NCBI RefSeq assembly: GCF_001922345.1
Contig: NZ_CP018812.1
Location: forward strand, 1,488,001-1,552,000
DNA from: Paraburkholderia sp. SOS3
GTDB taxonomy: Bacteria > Pseudomonadota > Gammaproteobacteria > Burkholderiales > Burkholderiaceae
Direction of reading: 5' to 3'
DNA length: 64,000 bases
Positions 17,778 to 26,017 of the stretch are shown in pieces. Position 1 is the stretch's first letter. Each line of letters begins with the position of its first letter. The notes below the pieces were generated by a model. That model searched no databases. It was given only the letters and a program-made list of their open reading frames with translations, and had not been told where the DNA came from. The position numbers and the translations under genes were made by a program.

Positions 17778-18331
17778 CCGTTCGCGCCCGCACCAAACGG
17801 ACTGCCGCTCAAGCAGCGCCTGCCGCGCCCGCGCGCGCGGACGACGCCGATCCGTCCGAGTGGCGGCACACCGCGCTCGATGCGCGGCCCGGCTTTCTGA
17901 TCCGCCGTCTGCATCAGATTCACGTCGCGCTGTTTATCGAGGAGTGCGCCCCGGAAGGGATCACGCCGGTGCAATACAGCATTCTGACGGCGCTCGATCA
18001 GATGGGGCCGTCGGAGCAGATTGCCTTGTCGAACGCGGTCGGACTCGATCGCGCGAATACGGCCGATGTGATTGCGCGGCTTGCCGAGCGGCGCTTTATC
18101 CAGCGGCGCGGTTCGCGCACGGACAAGCGCAAGAAGGTCGCGGAGCTGACCGACGTGGGGCGCGCATTGCTGGCGCGGCTCGAAACCGGCGTCGAGCGTG
18201 CGCATGAACGCACGCTGGCTGCGCTGCCGGCCAGCGATCGCAAGCAGTTTATGGAATATCTCGTGCGGCTCGTCGAAACGAACAACGAACTGAGCCGCAC
18301 GCCGATCAGGCGCGAGCGTACACGCGAGTAG
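17774..18331 (+). CDS. MarR-family regulator 1
   Basis: Dimeric winged-helix repressor/activator of 185 aa. After a disordered Ala/Arg-rich N-terminus (1-35) it shows RPGFLIRRLHQIHVALF, the recognition region ALSNAVGLDRANTADVIARL and the wing DKRKKVAELT. It is clearly paralogous to the MarR at 27718: both share RPGFLIRR-HQIH, TPVQYS-LTALD and LIRLVE-NNE type blocks. It is divergent from the ABC importer, which it probably regulates, and converges with the amidase gene 6 bp away. The start is fixed by overlap with a short leader ORF. Confidence 0.88.
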   Translation: MTVRARTKRTAAQAAPAAPARADDADPSEWRHTALDARPGFLIRRLHQIHVALFIEECAPEGITPVQYSILTALDQMGPSEQIALSNAVGLDRANTADVIARLAERRFIQRRGSRTDKRKKVAELTDVGRALLARLETGVERAHERTLAALPASDRKQFMEYLVRLVETNNELSRTPIRRERTRE

Positions 18332-18337
18332 GCGAAG

Positions 18338-19603
18338 CTAGGCCTCCGGCTGCGCGCTCGCCAGCGCGTCGTGCACCGCTTGCGCGACCGCGAGCACGCC
18401 TTCGTCGTCGCCGCGCGCGCCGATCACCGAGAGCCCAAGCGGCGCGCCGTCGAACGACGTCCACGGCAGATTGACCTGCGGCAAACCGCCGAGCCCGGCG
18501 ATGCATAGCATCTGCTGCGAGCGCACGCGCACTTCGTCGACTTCCGCGCCTGACGTGCCGATCAGCGGCGCGATCCACGGCAATGTCGGCATCACGATAT
18601 AGGTATCGGGTTCCTCGAAGACGCGCGCGAGCGAGCGGATCGCATCGACGCGCACGCGCTGCGCGTCGTGCACCTGCGCGGGGTTGATCGTGACCGCAGC
18701 CTGCATGCGCTGGCGGATATCGGCGCCGAAGCTGTCGGGATGCCGCATCGCCCATGCGCCATGCTGTTGTGCGATCTCGGCCGCCTGCAGCACACGGAAG
18801 CCTTGCGCCCAGGTTTCGGGTTTGAGGCTCGCGGACGACAGCAGGCTCATTTCGAAGCGTTCCGACAAGACGTCGAATGCCGTGGCGAAGGCGGTCCGGA
18901 CGCGCACGTGCAGCAGTGTGACGATGTCGTCGGGCAGGCACAGCATGACGCGTTCGGGCAAGGTTCGCGCGCGGGTCCGCGCGAGCACGTTGAAGACATC
19001 GGCGAGCAATCGGCCATCGCGCGTGAACCAGCCGACCGTATCGAAGCTGTGCGCGAGCGTGAAGCATCCGTTGCCGGCGATGCGGCCGTGCGTCGGCCGG
19101 ATGCCCCAGATGCCGCAATAGCTTGCGGGCAGACGGATCGATCCGCCGCAGTCGGTGCCGAGGCCGATGTCCGCGTAGCCGGCCGCGACCGCGACGGCCG
19201 AGCCCGATGACGATCCGCCCGGTATGCGTGCCGGACTCGCAGGATTGCGCGGCGTGCCGTAATGGACATTGATGCCGGCAAGGCTGTACGTGAGTTCGTC
19301 GGTGACGGTCTTGCCGACCCATTGCGTGCCTTCTTCGAGCAGCATGCGCACGGCAAGCGCGGTGGAAGTGGCGACGGGCTGCGCGGCGGCCCACGTCGGG
19401 TTGCCGCAGCCCGCCCGCAGCCCTTCGATGTCGAACACGTCTTTGACCGCGAGACGCTTGCCCGCCAGAGCGGCTGCCGCCGATGCGCGCCGTGCCGCGA
19501 GATGCGCGGCCAGCTCTACGGCAATCGGCGTGGGCAACGCGTTGAAGCCATCGCGGACGAAGGCGCCATTGAGGCCCGGTTCGAGCAGTGTGTTCTCGTT
19601 CAT
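18338..19603 (-). CDS. AtzE/HpxY-like amidase (amidase signature family)
   Basis: Cytoplasmic amide hydrolase, 421 aa. The Ser-cisSer-Lys triad is recognisable: Lys54 in LAVKDVFD, the cis-Ser in the GGSSSGS motif (129-135) and the nucleophile Ser155 in DCGGSIR. Length and neighbourhood match AtzE-type amidohydrolases, which hydrolyse 1-carboxybiuret (atzine pathway) or act in oxalurate use (hpx cluster). The ATG at 19603 overlaps the stop of the AtzH/HpxZ-like gene. AtzE normally needs the small partner AtzG/HpxX (DUF4089); no such gene is visible here, which is odd. It is the terminal gene of the eight-gene catabolic run. Confidence 0.85.
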   Translation of the reverse strand: MNENTLLEPGLNGAFVRDGFNALPTPIAVELAAHLAARRASAAAALAGKRLAVKDVFDIEGLRAGCGNPTWAAAQPVATSTALAVRMLLEEGTQWVGKTVTDELTYSLAGINVHYGTPRNPASPARIPGGSSSGSAVAVAAGYADIGLGTDCGGSIRLPASYCGIWGIRPTHGRIAGNGCFTLAHSFDTVGWFTRDGRLLADVFNVLARTRARTLPERVMLCLPDDIVTLLHVRVRTAFATAFDVLSERFEMSLLSSASLKPETWAQGFRVLQAAEIAQQHGAWAMRHPDSFGADIRQRMQAAVTINPAQVHDAQRVRVDAIRSLARVFEEPDTYIVMPTLPWIAPLIGTSGAEVDEVRVRSQQMLCIAGLGGLPQVNLPWTSFDGAPLGLSVIGARGDDEGVLAVAQAVHDALASAQPEA

Positions 19604-19977
19604 CTGTCCATCCAGCTTACATGCGCGGCGACGACGCGCCATTCCTGATCGATCTTCACCCAGGTTTGCGACTGGCGTCCGATACGCGCTTCGCCTTCGC
19701 GTGTGAACGCGATGTTCGCGACCGCGTAATCGTGTCCGAATGTCGTGATCGAACGATCGACGACGGTTCGCATGAGGTTAGCGCCGGGCCGTCGCGCGCG
19801 AAAGGCGCGAATCTCGTCATATCCGTGCAAATTTTCGGTCGCCCCATAGCGCAGCGTATGCGGGCTGTTCCAGAACAACGTGTCGAGCATCTCGACATCG
19901 TTGGTGGTGAGCGCGGTTTCATACGCGTCGAATGCGGCGCTGACGGCGGCGTAGGTGGCAGGATCGTTGATCAGCAT
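19600..19977 (-). CDS. AtzH/HpxZ-like protein (DUF3225, SnoaL fold)
   Basis: Small alpha+beta-barrel protein of 125 aa. The features MLDTLFWNSPHTLRYGATENLHGYDEIRAFR and QTWVKIDQEWRVVAAHVSWMDR are very typical of the AtzH-like/HpxZ family. In the cyanuric-acid pathway AtzH acts as a carboxyurea amidase, and in the hpx cluster HpxZ is needed for oxalurate use. Here it precedes and overlaps (ATGA) an AtzE-type amidase, as expected for a shared step. The start at ATG 19977 begins MLINDPATY; the longer open frame upstream has no family similarity. Confidence 0.85.
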   Translation of the reverse strand: MLINDPATYAAVSAAFDAYETALTTNDVEMLDTLFWNSPHTLRYGATENLHGYDEIRAFRARRPGANLMRTVVDRSITTFGHDYAVANIAFTREGEARIGRQSQTWVKIDQEWRVVAAHVSWMDR

Positions 19978-20066
19978 AGGGAAAAACGCGAAAGTGCGAG
20001 GCGAGTAATGCGGGCGTCCAGTGTTGCAGAAAAAGAGCGAGCGTGCATGCGGTTCGCGACGCGGCG

Positions 20067-21350
20067 TCAGCGTGCCTGCAGCGCAGCCTCGAACAGTGCG
20101 ACGGGCGCTGCATAGACGCCGCGGCCGATGAGACCCGTGTGTCCGTCGGCGCCGATCATCGCGATGGCGGCGAGCGGTTCGATGCCGCGCCGCACGACGG
20201 CGGCGGCATCGAGTGCGCAATGCAATCTGCCATCGAATGCGGGATGCTGACCGGCGAGCAGAGCGGGTTGCGCATCGCGCCAGCCGGCGGGCAGCCACGC
20301 GGCGAATGCGCTCGCGGGTTCGGGCGCCAGCGCGAACGCGTGCGCGCCGAAGCCGGCTGCGTCGATCACGCCGCTGTCGCCGGTCAGCGGCGCGACGGGC
20401 AGGTGCGCGGCGACGCTGTCGAGGCGCGGCCCGGCAGGCGCCGCAGCCGCATGCGTGGTCCATACCGATGGCGTGCCCGCGAGCCGCACGCCGACTTCGC
20501 GGCCGTTGCCGGCCAGCGCGACGACGAGGGTCGATGCGGCGCTGTCGTTGTCATCGTCATCGGCGTGGTTCGCTGCGGCCGACATCATCAGATGACACGC
20601 GGCCATCCACAGCGTCAGAAAGAACAGCGGCGTATCGGCGAGCATTGCAGCGACAGACGGCTCGTCGACGAACGGCAATAGTTGCGCGCGCAGCGCGGCG
20701 GTTGCCGATGTCGTGCGTGCATGCAAATCGTCTCCGTCGGCAAGTCCGGCCGCCGCGAGCGGAAACAGGTCGATCGGGCCGATGCGCGCGAGCGCCGCGG
20801 CAAGATGGCTCGCAAGCACCGTGTCGCGCCATGCCAGCCGCGCAAGCACTTGCGGATTGCGGCTGCCGAAACGGATCTGCGCGCCCGCACCGCTGCCCAG
20901 CAGCGACCAGGCGCGGCGCGGTGCGGCCGATAGATGGGCGGCGTTCGATGCGCTCGCGTCCGCCACTTCGACGAGCGTCGACGACGGCGACACCACGGCG
21001 GCAAGCGGCGTCACGACGCCGAATGATTGCGCGCTGACCAGCTTGACCTGGCCGCTTGCGATCATCTGTTCGGCTTGCGCTTCGGTCGTCGCCCATTTTT
21101 CGTAGAGGCAGCACAGCACCGCTGACGACAGTACCGGTGGCGCAGGATTGCACGGGTCCGCATAAGGCGGCCCCGCGTGCAGCAGCGTGAAGTCGGGCAG
21201 GCCGACCGCGTCGCGGGCGCGCGCGACGGTGTGCCAATGCGGCCGCACCGCGTACAGGCGAGCAAGGGCACGCTGCGTTGCGTCGGCGTGGGACTCCGCG
21301 CGCGCGTCTGTCCCGGCACTGCGGGGCGCATCGTGGTTCATCGCATTCAT
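20067..21350 (-). CDS. DUF1116 protein (AllG/YlbE-like)
   Basis: Member of the DUF1116 family, whose Escherichia coli representative AllG is a subunit of oxamate carbamoyltransferase, which splits oxalurate to oxamate and carbamoyl phosphate. The 427-aa product shows family stretches LLHAGPPYADPCNP, GDDLHARTTSATAALRAQL, FFLTLWMAACHLMMSAA, ALAGNGREVGVRLAG and GVYAAPVALFEAAL. The usual partner genes fdrA/allF and DUF2877/allH are not nearby, so this is a stand-alone DUF1116 in an unusual setting. ATG 21350 overlaps the CoxG stop by ATGA. The reaction is probably ureide or carbamoyl chemistry, but the substrate is unknown. Confidence 0.82.
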   Translation of the reverse strand: MNAMNHDAPRSAGTDARAESHADATQRALARLYAVRPHWHTVARARDAVGLPDFTLLHAGPPYADPCNPAPPVLSSAVLCCLYEKWATTEAQAEQMIASGQVKLVSAQSFGVVTPLAAVVSPSSTLVEVADASASNAAHLSAAPRRAWSLLGSGAGAQIRFGSRNPQVLARLAWRDTVLASHLAAALARIGPIDLFPLAAAGLADGDDLHARTTSATAALRAQLLPFVDEPSVAAMLADTPLFFLTLWMAACHLMMSAAANHADDDDNDSAASTLVVALAGNGREVGVRLAGTPSVWTTHAAAAPAGPRLDSVAAHLPVAPLTGDSGVIDAAGFGAHAFALAPEPASAFAAWLPAGWRDAQPALLAGQHPAFDGRLHCALDAAAVVRRGIEPLAAIAMIGADGHTGLIGRGVYAAPVALFEAALQAR

Positions 21351-22132
21351 CGCGAACCCACGCCGGGGCGCAGCCAGCCGCGTATGCGCGACCACAGCAT
21401 TTTCCAGAACAGATTGCCCAGATCGAGCGGCGCATTGGCCGGCGGCGTTGCGGAAGGCGTCACTGCGGAAGGAGCCGCTGCGCGATTCGAAGAGGCCGAT
21501 GGGTTCGCCGCCGTGGTGCTCGCGTGCGGCGCATCCGCGATTTGCGCGATGTGACTTTCGGCGCGTGTCCGAACTGCGTCGGGCGTCGGTTCGGCGTCGG
21601 CTGTTTCCAACGTGTCGGCCACCGGCGCAATCGCATCCGGCGCGGTGTTTTGCGTCTCGCTTTGCGCGCCGGCGTGATGTTGCTGCGCGTCGAGCTTCGC
21701 TTTCAGATTCTGTGCAAATGCGTCCGTCAGGCGCGTCGCGAGTTCCTTCACGATGCCGCCGCGCGAAAACTGCGCAAGCGTGCCGGCAATCGTGTAATCG
21801 ACCTTGACGTCCACGCGCGTTTGCTCGGGCGAAATTGCATGCAGTGCAAACGCGGCCACGCCTTTCACGCGCGACGCGCTCTTGCGATCGACGCCGCCGC
21901 CGCTGACGCTGCCGCGCCGTTCGTTTTCGTCGAGTGTCATCTCGCCGTCGCCCGCGAAGCTCGCGACGATCGGGCCGAGCTTGACGGTCATCGCGAGCTT
22001 GAGCGCGCCATTGTCGGGCGGCGCGCTCAGCGTCGCACCGGGCAGACACGCGACGATGCCGGGCGTGTCATGAAACGAGGTCCACACGTCGTCGAGCGGA
22101 TAGGCGACGGTAAAGCTTTGTTCGATTTCCAT
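21347..22132 (-). CDS. CoxG-like SRPBCC protein
   Basis: Accessory protein of molybdenum hydroxylases. Residues 1-150 form a CoxG/SRPBCC domain (SFTVAYPLDDVWTSFHDTP, VACLPGATL, GGIVKELATRLTDAFAQNL). A long Ala/Thr/Pro-rich linker follows, and the C-terminus ends in an amphipathic helix (LGNLFWKMLWSRIRGWL) likely to hold the protein at the membrane. CoxG of carbon-monoxide oxidisers anchors the hydroxylase to the membrane and helps electron transfer to quinone, so a similar role is expected here. It follows the iron-sulfur subunit by 54 bp. Confidence 0.85.
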   Translation of the reverse strand: MEIEQSFTVAYPLDDVWTSFHDTPGIVACLPGATLSAPPDNGALKLAMTVKLGPIVASFAGDGEMTLDENERRGSVSGGGVDRKSASRVKGVAAFALHAISPEQTRVDVKVDYTIAGTLAQFSRGGIVKELATRLTDAFAQNLKAKLDAQQHHAGAQSETQNTAPDAIAPVADTLETADAEPTPDAVRTRAESHIAQIADAPHASTTAANPSASSNRAAAPSAVTPSATPPANAPLDLGNLFWKMLWSRIRGWLRPGVGSR

Positions 22133-22186
22133 TGAGTCTCGCGAGCGGCAAAGATTAGAAGGCGGCGGATACGCTTGCGCAGCAGG

Positions 22187-22723
22187 TCAAACCGCGCTGG
22201 CCGCGGCCGCGGTCGACGCCCGGGAGGCGGGCGCGGCGGCGGCCGCGCGCCGCGCATCGAGCACGCGGCGGATCGCGCGGACGATACCGACATAGCCGGT
22301 GCAGCGGCACAGATTGCCCGCGAGTTCGTAGCGCACGCGCGCATCGTCGGCGTCGGGCAGACGGGTCACGATGTCGCGCGCGGTCACGAGCATGCCCGGC
22401 GTGCAATAGCCGCATTGCAGCGCGTGCTCGGCGGAAAACGCGGCGCGCAACTCGTTCATCAACGCGTCGTTGTCGAAGCCTTCGATCGTGCGCACCTGCG
22501 CGCCCGCGCACGCAATGGCCGGCGTGATGCACGAGCGCGCCGGCGCGCCGTCGATCTGCACCGTGCAGGCGCCGCAGACGCCCTGTTCGCAGCCGATGTT
22601 CGTGCCGGTCAGCAGTTGCGTTTCACGCAGGAAGTCGGCGAGATTCGTGCGCGGTTCGACGAAGGCGGCGACCGGCGTGTGGTTGACGGTCAGTTGCAGC
22701 GGTTTTTTCAGCGCGTCGGTCAT
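22187..22723 (-). CDS. Molybdenum hydroxylase small subunit, 2[2Fe-2S]
   Basis: Electron-transfer subunit (CoxS/XdhC-like), 178 aa. The plant-type ferredoxin cluster uses Cys45, Cys50, Cys53 and Cys65 (CEQGVCGAC), and the second cluster uses Cys104, Cys107, Cys139 and Cys141 (CGYC, CRC). An Ala-rich tail follows. It moves electrons from the molybdenum centre to the FAD subunit encoded immediately upstream, with which it overlaps by ATGA. Confidence 0.92.
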   Translation of the reverse strand: MTDALKKPLQLTVNHTPVAAFVEPRTNLADFLRETQLLTGTNIGCEQGVCGACTVQIDGAPARSCITPAIACAGAQVRTIEGFDNDALMNELRAAFSAEHALQCGYCTPGMLVTARDIVTRLPDADDARVRYELAGNLCRCTGYVGIVRAIRRVLDARRAAAAAPASRASTAAAASAV

Positions 22724-23550
22724 TGCGGGTTCCTGCCATCAGTGCGGAGCGTCGCGGCCGCGCGTTCGAGGGCGACGCGATGCACCTGGTATTCATAGCT
22801 GCCCGGTTCGAGGCCTGCGTCGAGCAGATGCGGTTCGAGCGTGGCCGGTTGCGGCGCATCGATCAATGCGCGCGCGTCGGCGATCAGATGCGGCGGGCCG
22901 TCGAGTGCGCCGATCACCGCGCGGCAGATGCCTGCCGCGCTATCGTCGATAAACAGCGCGATCGCTTCGGCGAACTCGCCGGGTTTGCGGTTGAACTTGT
23001 AATAGCTCCAGCGCGCGCCGGTGGTCAGCTTGCGGATGCGTACGCCGGTCAGCAGCTCGTCGGGTTCGAGCGCGGTCGTGAAGGCGCCGGCCATCCAGTC
23101 TGCGCTTTTGACGATGCGTTCGCCTTGCGGGCCTGCCACGAGAAAGTCCGCATCGAGCCCGCACATCACGTTGATCCAGTCCGCTGCCGGGTCCGCATGC
23201 GCGAGACTCCCGCCGAGCGTGCCGCGATTGCGCACGGCGCGGTAGGCGATGCCGCGCGCGACGTAGGCCATCAGACCTTGCGTGTAGTCGTCGACCATGC
23301 GGTCTTCGATCTGCGCGTGCGTGATGCCCGCGCCCAGCACGCCGAATGCGCCTTCATCGCGGCACGCGCGCAACGCGGCGATGCCGCGCACGTCGACGAG
23401 CAGTTCCGGTTGCGCGAAACGCAGGTTCATCATCGGGCCGAGCGACTGGCTGCCGGCAACGAACTTGCCGATGCCGTCGCTCGCGGCGACGAGGCGCACC
23501 GCATCGTCGCAGTCCTGCGGCTTTTCGTAGTCGAATGCAGCGGCTTTCAT
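22720..23550 (-). CDS. Molybdenum hydroxylase FAD subunit
   Basis: Medium subunit (CoxM/XdhB-like) of 276 aa that binds FAD. Features include FVAGSQSLGPMMNLR for the FAD pyrophosphate, NRGTLGGSLAHADPAADW, typical of the family's second FAD loop, and a CO-dehydrogenase flavoprotein C-terminal domain (RAVIGALDGPPHLI). It overlaps the large subunit by ATGA at 23547-23550 and the small subunit by the same junction at 22720-22723, so all three subunits are translationally coupled in order L-M-S. Confidence 0.92.
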   Translation of the reverse strand: MKAAAFDYEKPQDCDDAVRLVAASDGIGKFVAGSQSLGPMMNLRFAQPELLVDVRGIAALRACRDEGAFGVLGAGITHAQIEDRMVDDYTQGLMAYVARGIAYRAVRNRGTLGGSLAHADPAADWINVMCGLDADFLVAGPQGERIVKSADWMAGAFTTALEPDELLTGVRIRKLTTGARWSYYKFNRKPGEFAEAIALFIDDSAAGICRAVIGALDGPPHLIADARALIDAPQPATLEPHLLDAGLEPGSYEYQVHRVALERAAATLRTDGRNPQ

Positions 23551-25955
23551 GCGGGTACTCCTTTAGCGGCATCGCTGCGCGCGGCGCTCGCTTGCGCGAG
23601 CGCTTCGAGCACGGCGCGCGGCGAGACTGGCAGACGCGTCACTTCGGCGCCAAGCGGCCGCAATGCATCGTTGACCGCATTCGCGATCGCGGCGGTCGAG
23701 CCGATCGCGCCCGATTCGCCGATGCCTTTCTGGCCGAACTCGGTGTAGGGAGCCGGCGTTTCCATATGCTCGATGCGGATCGGCGGCACTTCGGTTGCGC
23801 CGGGCAGCAGATAGTCGGCAAGCGTCGAGGCGAGCGGCTGGCCGTCTTCGCTATACGGCATCGCTTCGTAGAGCGCGGTGCCGATGCCTTGCGCGGCGCC
23901 GCCATACACCTGGCCGTCGACGACCATCGGATTGATCAGCACACCGCCGTCTTCGACGATCACGTAGTCGAGAATCTCCGTGAGTCCGAGCGCGGTATCG
24001 ACGGCAACGACGACCGCGTGGCATGCATAGCTGAAGGTGCCCGTGTCTCGCTTCGCCTGATACGTGGTCGCGACTTCGAGTCCGCGTGGGTCGACATCGG
24101 GCGGCAGCAGCTGCGGTTTCAGGTACCACGTGTGCGCGATCTGCTCGAGCGTGCACGATGCACCGTCGGCGCCGAGCACGGCGCCCGGTTGCCAGCTCGC
24201 GTTTTCGACGGGCGTTTTCAGCAGCCACGCGCCGATTTTCAGCAGCCGTTGCTTGAGTTCCTTCGCGGCCTGTCCGACCGCGCCGCCGGCCATCACGATC
24301 GAGCGCGAGCCCCAGGTGCCGGTCGAGTAGGGCGTGACGCCCGTATCGCCGAGCACGACACGGATTCGATCGGTATCGATGCCGAGCACGTCGTGGGCGA
24401 TCTGCGCGAGCGTCGTCTCCATGCTCTGGCCATGCGAGTGCACGCCCGCGCGTATTTCGAGCACGCCGTCGGGCGTCAGGCGCAGCACCGCGGGCTCGCG
24501 CCCCGGCACCATCGGAATGCCCCAGCCGTGATAAACGGAGGTGCCGTGCGCGCCCTGTTCGCAGAACACCGCGATGCCCAAGCCGATCCGGCGTCCATCC
24601 GCCTCGCCGCGCTGCTGTCGCGCGCGCACCGCGGGCAGGTCGATCGCGGCGACCGCGCGGCGCACCGCTTCAGGATAGTCGCCGCTGTCGAAATGCTTGT
24701 TCGTGATGTTGTCGAACGGCATTTCATGTGGTTCGACCAGATTGCGCAGCCGGACTTCGTGCGGCTCGAGACCGGCCGCCACCGCAATCGCGTCCATCAT
24801 CGTTTCGATCGCATAGCAGACGCCCGTGCGCGCCACGCCGCGATACGGCAGGATCGGCGGCTTGTTGGTCGCGACCGACCACGTGCGGCAGCGATAGCGG
24901 TCCATCTTGTACGGGCCGGGCAGAATGCTGCCGACTTGCGCCGCTTCGAGGCACGCCGAAAAGGGATACGACGAATACGCACCCGAATCGACGGTTGCTT
25001 CGCATTCGACTGCAATCAGACGTCCGTCACGCTGCGCATACGCGGTGATGTCGTAGTCGTGCTCGCGGCAATTCGCGTTTGCGGTCAATTGCTCGCGGCG
25101 GTCTTCGAGCCAGCGGACCGGCCGCTCGAGCTGCATCGCGAGCCACCCGCAGCACACCTCTTCGGGCAGCAGAATGCCCTTGTAGCCGAAGCCGCCGCCC
25201 ACGTCGGGCGCGATGACGCGCACCTGGCCTTCGTCGAGACCGAGACACTGCGCGAGACCCGTGCGCGTGATATGCGGCATCTGCGCCGACGTGTGCACGA
25301 TCAATTGCGCAAGCCGCTTGTCCCAGTGCGCGACGACGCCGCGGCCCTCCATCGGCGCCATGCTCTGGCGCGACGTTCGCAGCTTGCGTTGTACGCGGAT
25401 CGGGGCGGTACGGCGGATGTCGTCGAGATCGGTTTCGACTTTCGCGTCGACGAAGGTTTCGAGGAATACGTTGTCGCCCCAATGCTCGTGCACGAGCGCG
25501 GAGCCTTCGCTGCGCGCGTCGAGCATATCGACGACCGCGGGCAGCTCTTCGAAGTCGACAAACACCTGCGCGGCGATATCCTCGGCTTCGGCGCGTGTGG
25601 CGGCCACGCACATCGCGATCATTTCGCCAACCTGACGAACCTTGCCTCGCGCGAGAACAGGCTGTTCGGACGACTTGAAGCCCGGCAGCCCCGAGTTCGC
25701 GACGATCGGCTGCACGCCTTCGAGATCGGCGTGGGTATACACCGTATGCTCCTGGCCCACGGGCTTTTCGATGCCGACGATATGACCGTGTGCGATCGGA
25801 CTGCGCACGAACGCGACGTCGAGCATGCCGACCATGCGGATGTTGCCGACGTATTCGCCGCGCCCGTGCATGAAGCGCGCGTCTTCCTTGCGCTCGAGCG
25901 ACGCGCCGATGCCTTGCGGGCGGTCCGACGGTTGCCTGACGGGTCGTTTGATCAT
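23547..25955 (-). CDS. Molybdenum hydroxylase large subunit (xanthine-oxidase family)
   Basis: Molybdopterin-cytosine-type catalytic subunit, 802 aa, that hydroxylates a carbon next to nitrogen or an aldehyde using water. The family motifs are GGGFGYKG (253-260), the active-site loop YRGVARTG (371-378) and the catalytic Glu747 in GIGES. The loop lacks the Cys of true form I CO dehydrogenase (AYxCSFR), so CO oxidation is unlikely. The ATG at 25955 follows GAGGA by about 11 nt; the open frame upstream has no domain. Neighbours, an amidohydrolase and ureide enzymes, suggest a heterocyclic nitrogen substrate such as a purine, pyrimidine, hydantoin or pyridine. Confidence 0.9.
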   Translation of the reverse strand: MIKRPVRQPSDRPQGIGASLERKEDARFMHGRGEYVGNIRMVGMLDVAFVRSPIAHGHIVGIEKPVGQEHTVYTHADLEGVQPIVANSGLPGFKSSEQPVLARGKVRQVGEMIAMCVAATRAEAEDIAAQVFVDFEELPAVVDMLDARSEGSALVHEHWGDNVFLETFVDAKVETDLDDIRRTAPIRVQRKLRTSRQSMAPMEGRGVVAHWDKRLAQLIVHTSAQMPHITRTGLAQCLGLDEGQVRVIAPDVGGGFGYKGILLPEEVCCGWLAMQLERPVRWLEDRREQLTANANCREHDYDITAYAQRDGRLIAVECEATVDSGAYSSYPFSACLEAAQVGSILPGPYKMDRYRCRTWSVATNKPPILPYRGVARTGVCYAIETMMDAIAVAAGLEPHEVRLRNLVEPHEMPFDNITNKHFDSGDYPEAVRRAVAAIDLPAVRARQQRGEADGRRIGLGIAVFCEQGAHGTSVYHGWGIPMVPGREPAVLRLTPDGVLEIRAGVHSHGQSMETTLAQIAHDVLGIDTDRIRVVLGDTGVTPYSTGTWGSRSIVMAGGAVGQAAKELKQRLLKIGAWLLKTPVENASWQPGAVLGADGASCTLEQIAHTWYLKPQLLPPDVDPRGLEVATTYQAKRDTGTFSYACHAVVVAVDTALGLTEILDYVIVEDGGVLINPMVVDGQVYGGAAQGIGTALYEAMPYSEDGQPLASTLADYLLPGATEVPPIRIEHMETPAPYTEFGQKGIGESGAIGSTAAIANAVNDALRPLGAEVTRLPVSPRAVLEALAQASAARSDAAKGVPA

Positions 25956-26017
25956 CTTGGAGTATTCCTCGCGGCGTGAAGGGGAGATCGAAAGCCGGTG
26001 TTGCGCCGTGCTTGCGC

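Noticed and set aside
20067..21350. Canonical oxamate carbamoyltransferase (AllFGH)
   Set aside because: Only the DUF1116 (AllG-like) subunit is present; no FdrA or DUF2877 gene is in the window.
23547..25955. Form I carbon-monoxide dehydrogenase
   Set aside because: CoxG and the L-M-S set are similar, but the active-site loop reads YRGVARTG instead of the CO-specific AYxCSFR, and neighbours are amide/ureide enzymes.
23346..25979. 877-codon plus-strand frame across the hydroxylase large subunit
   Set aside because: Composition is shadow-like; the minus strand carries the molybdenum-site motifs.
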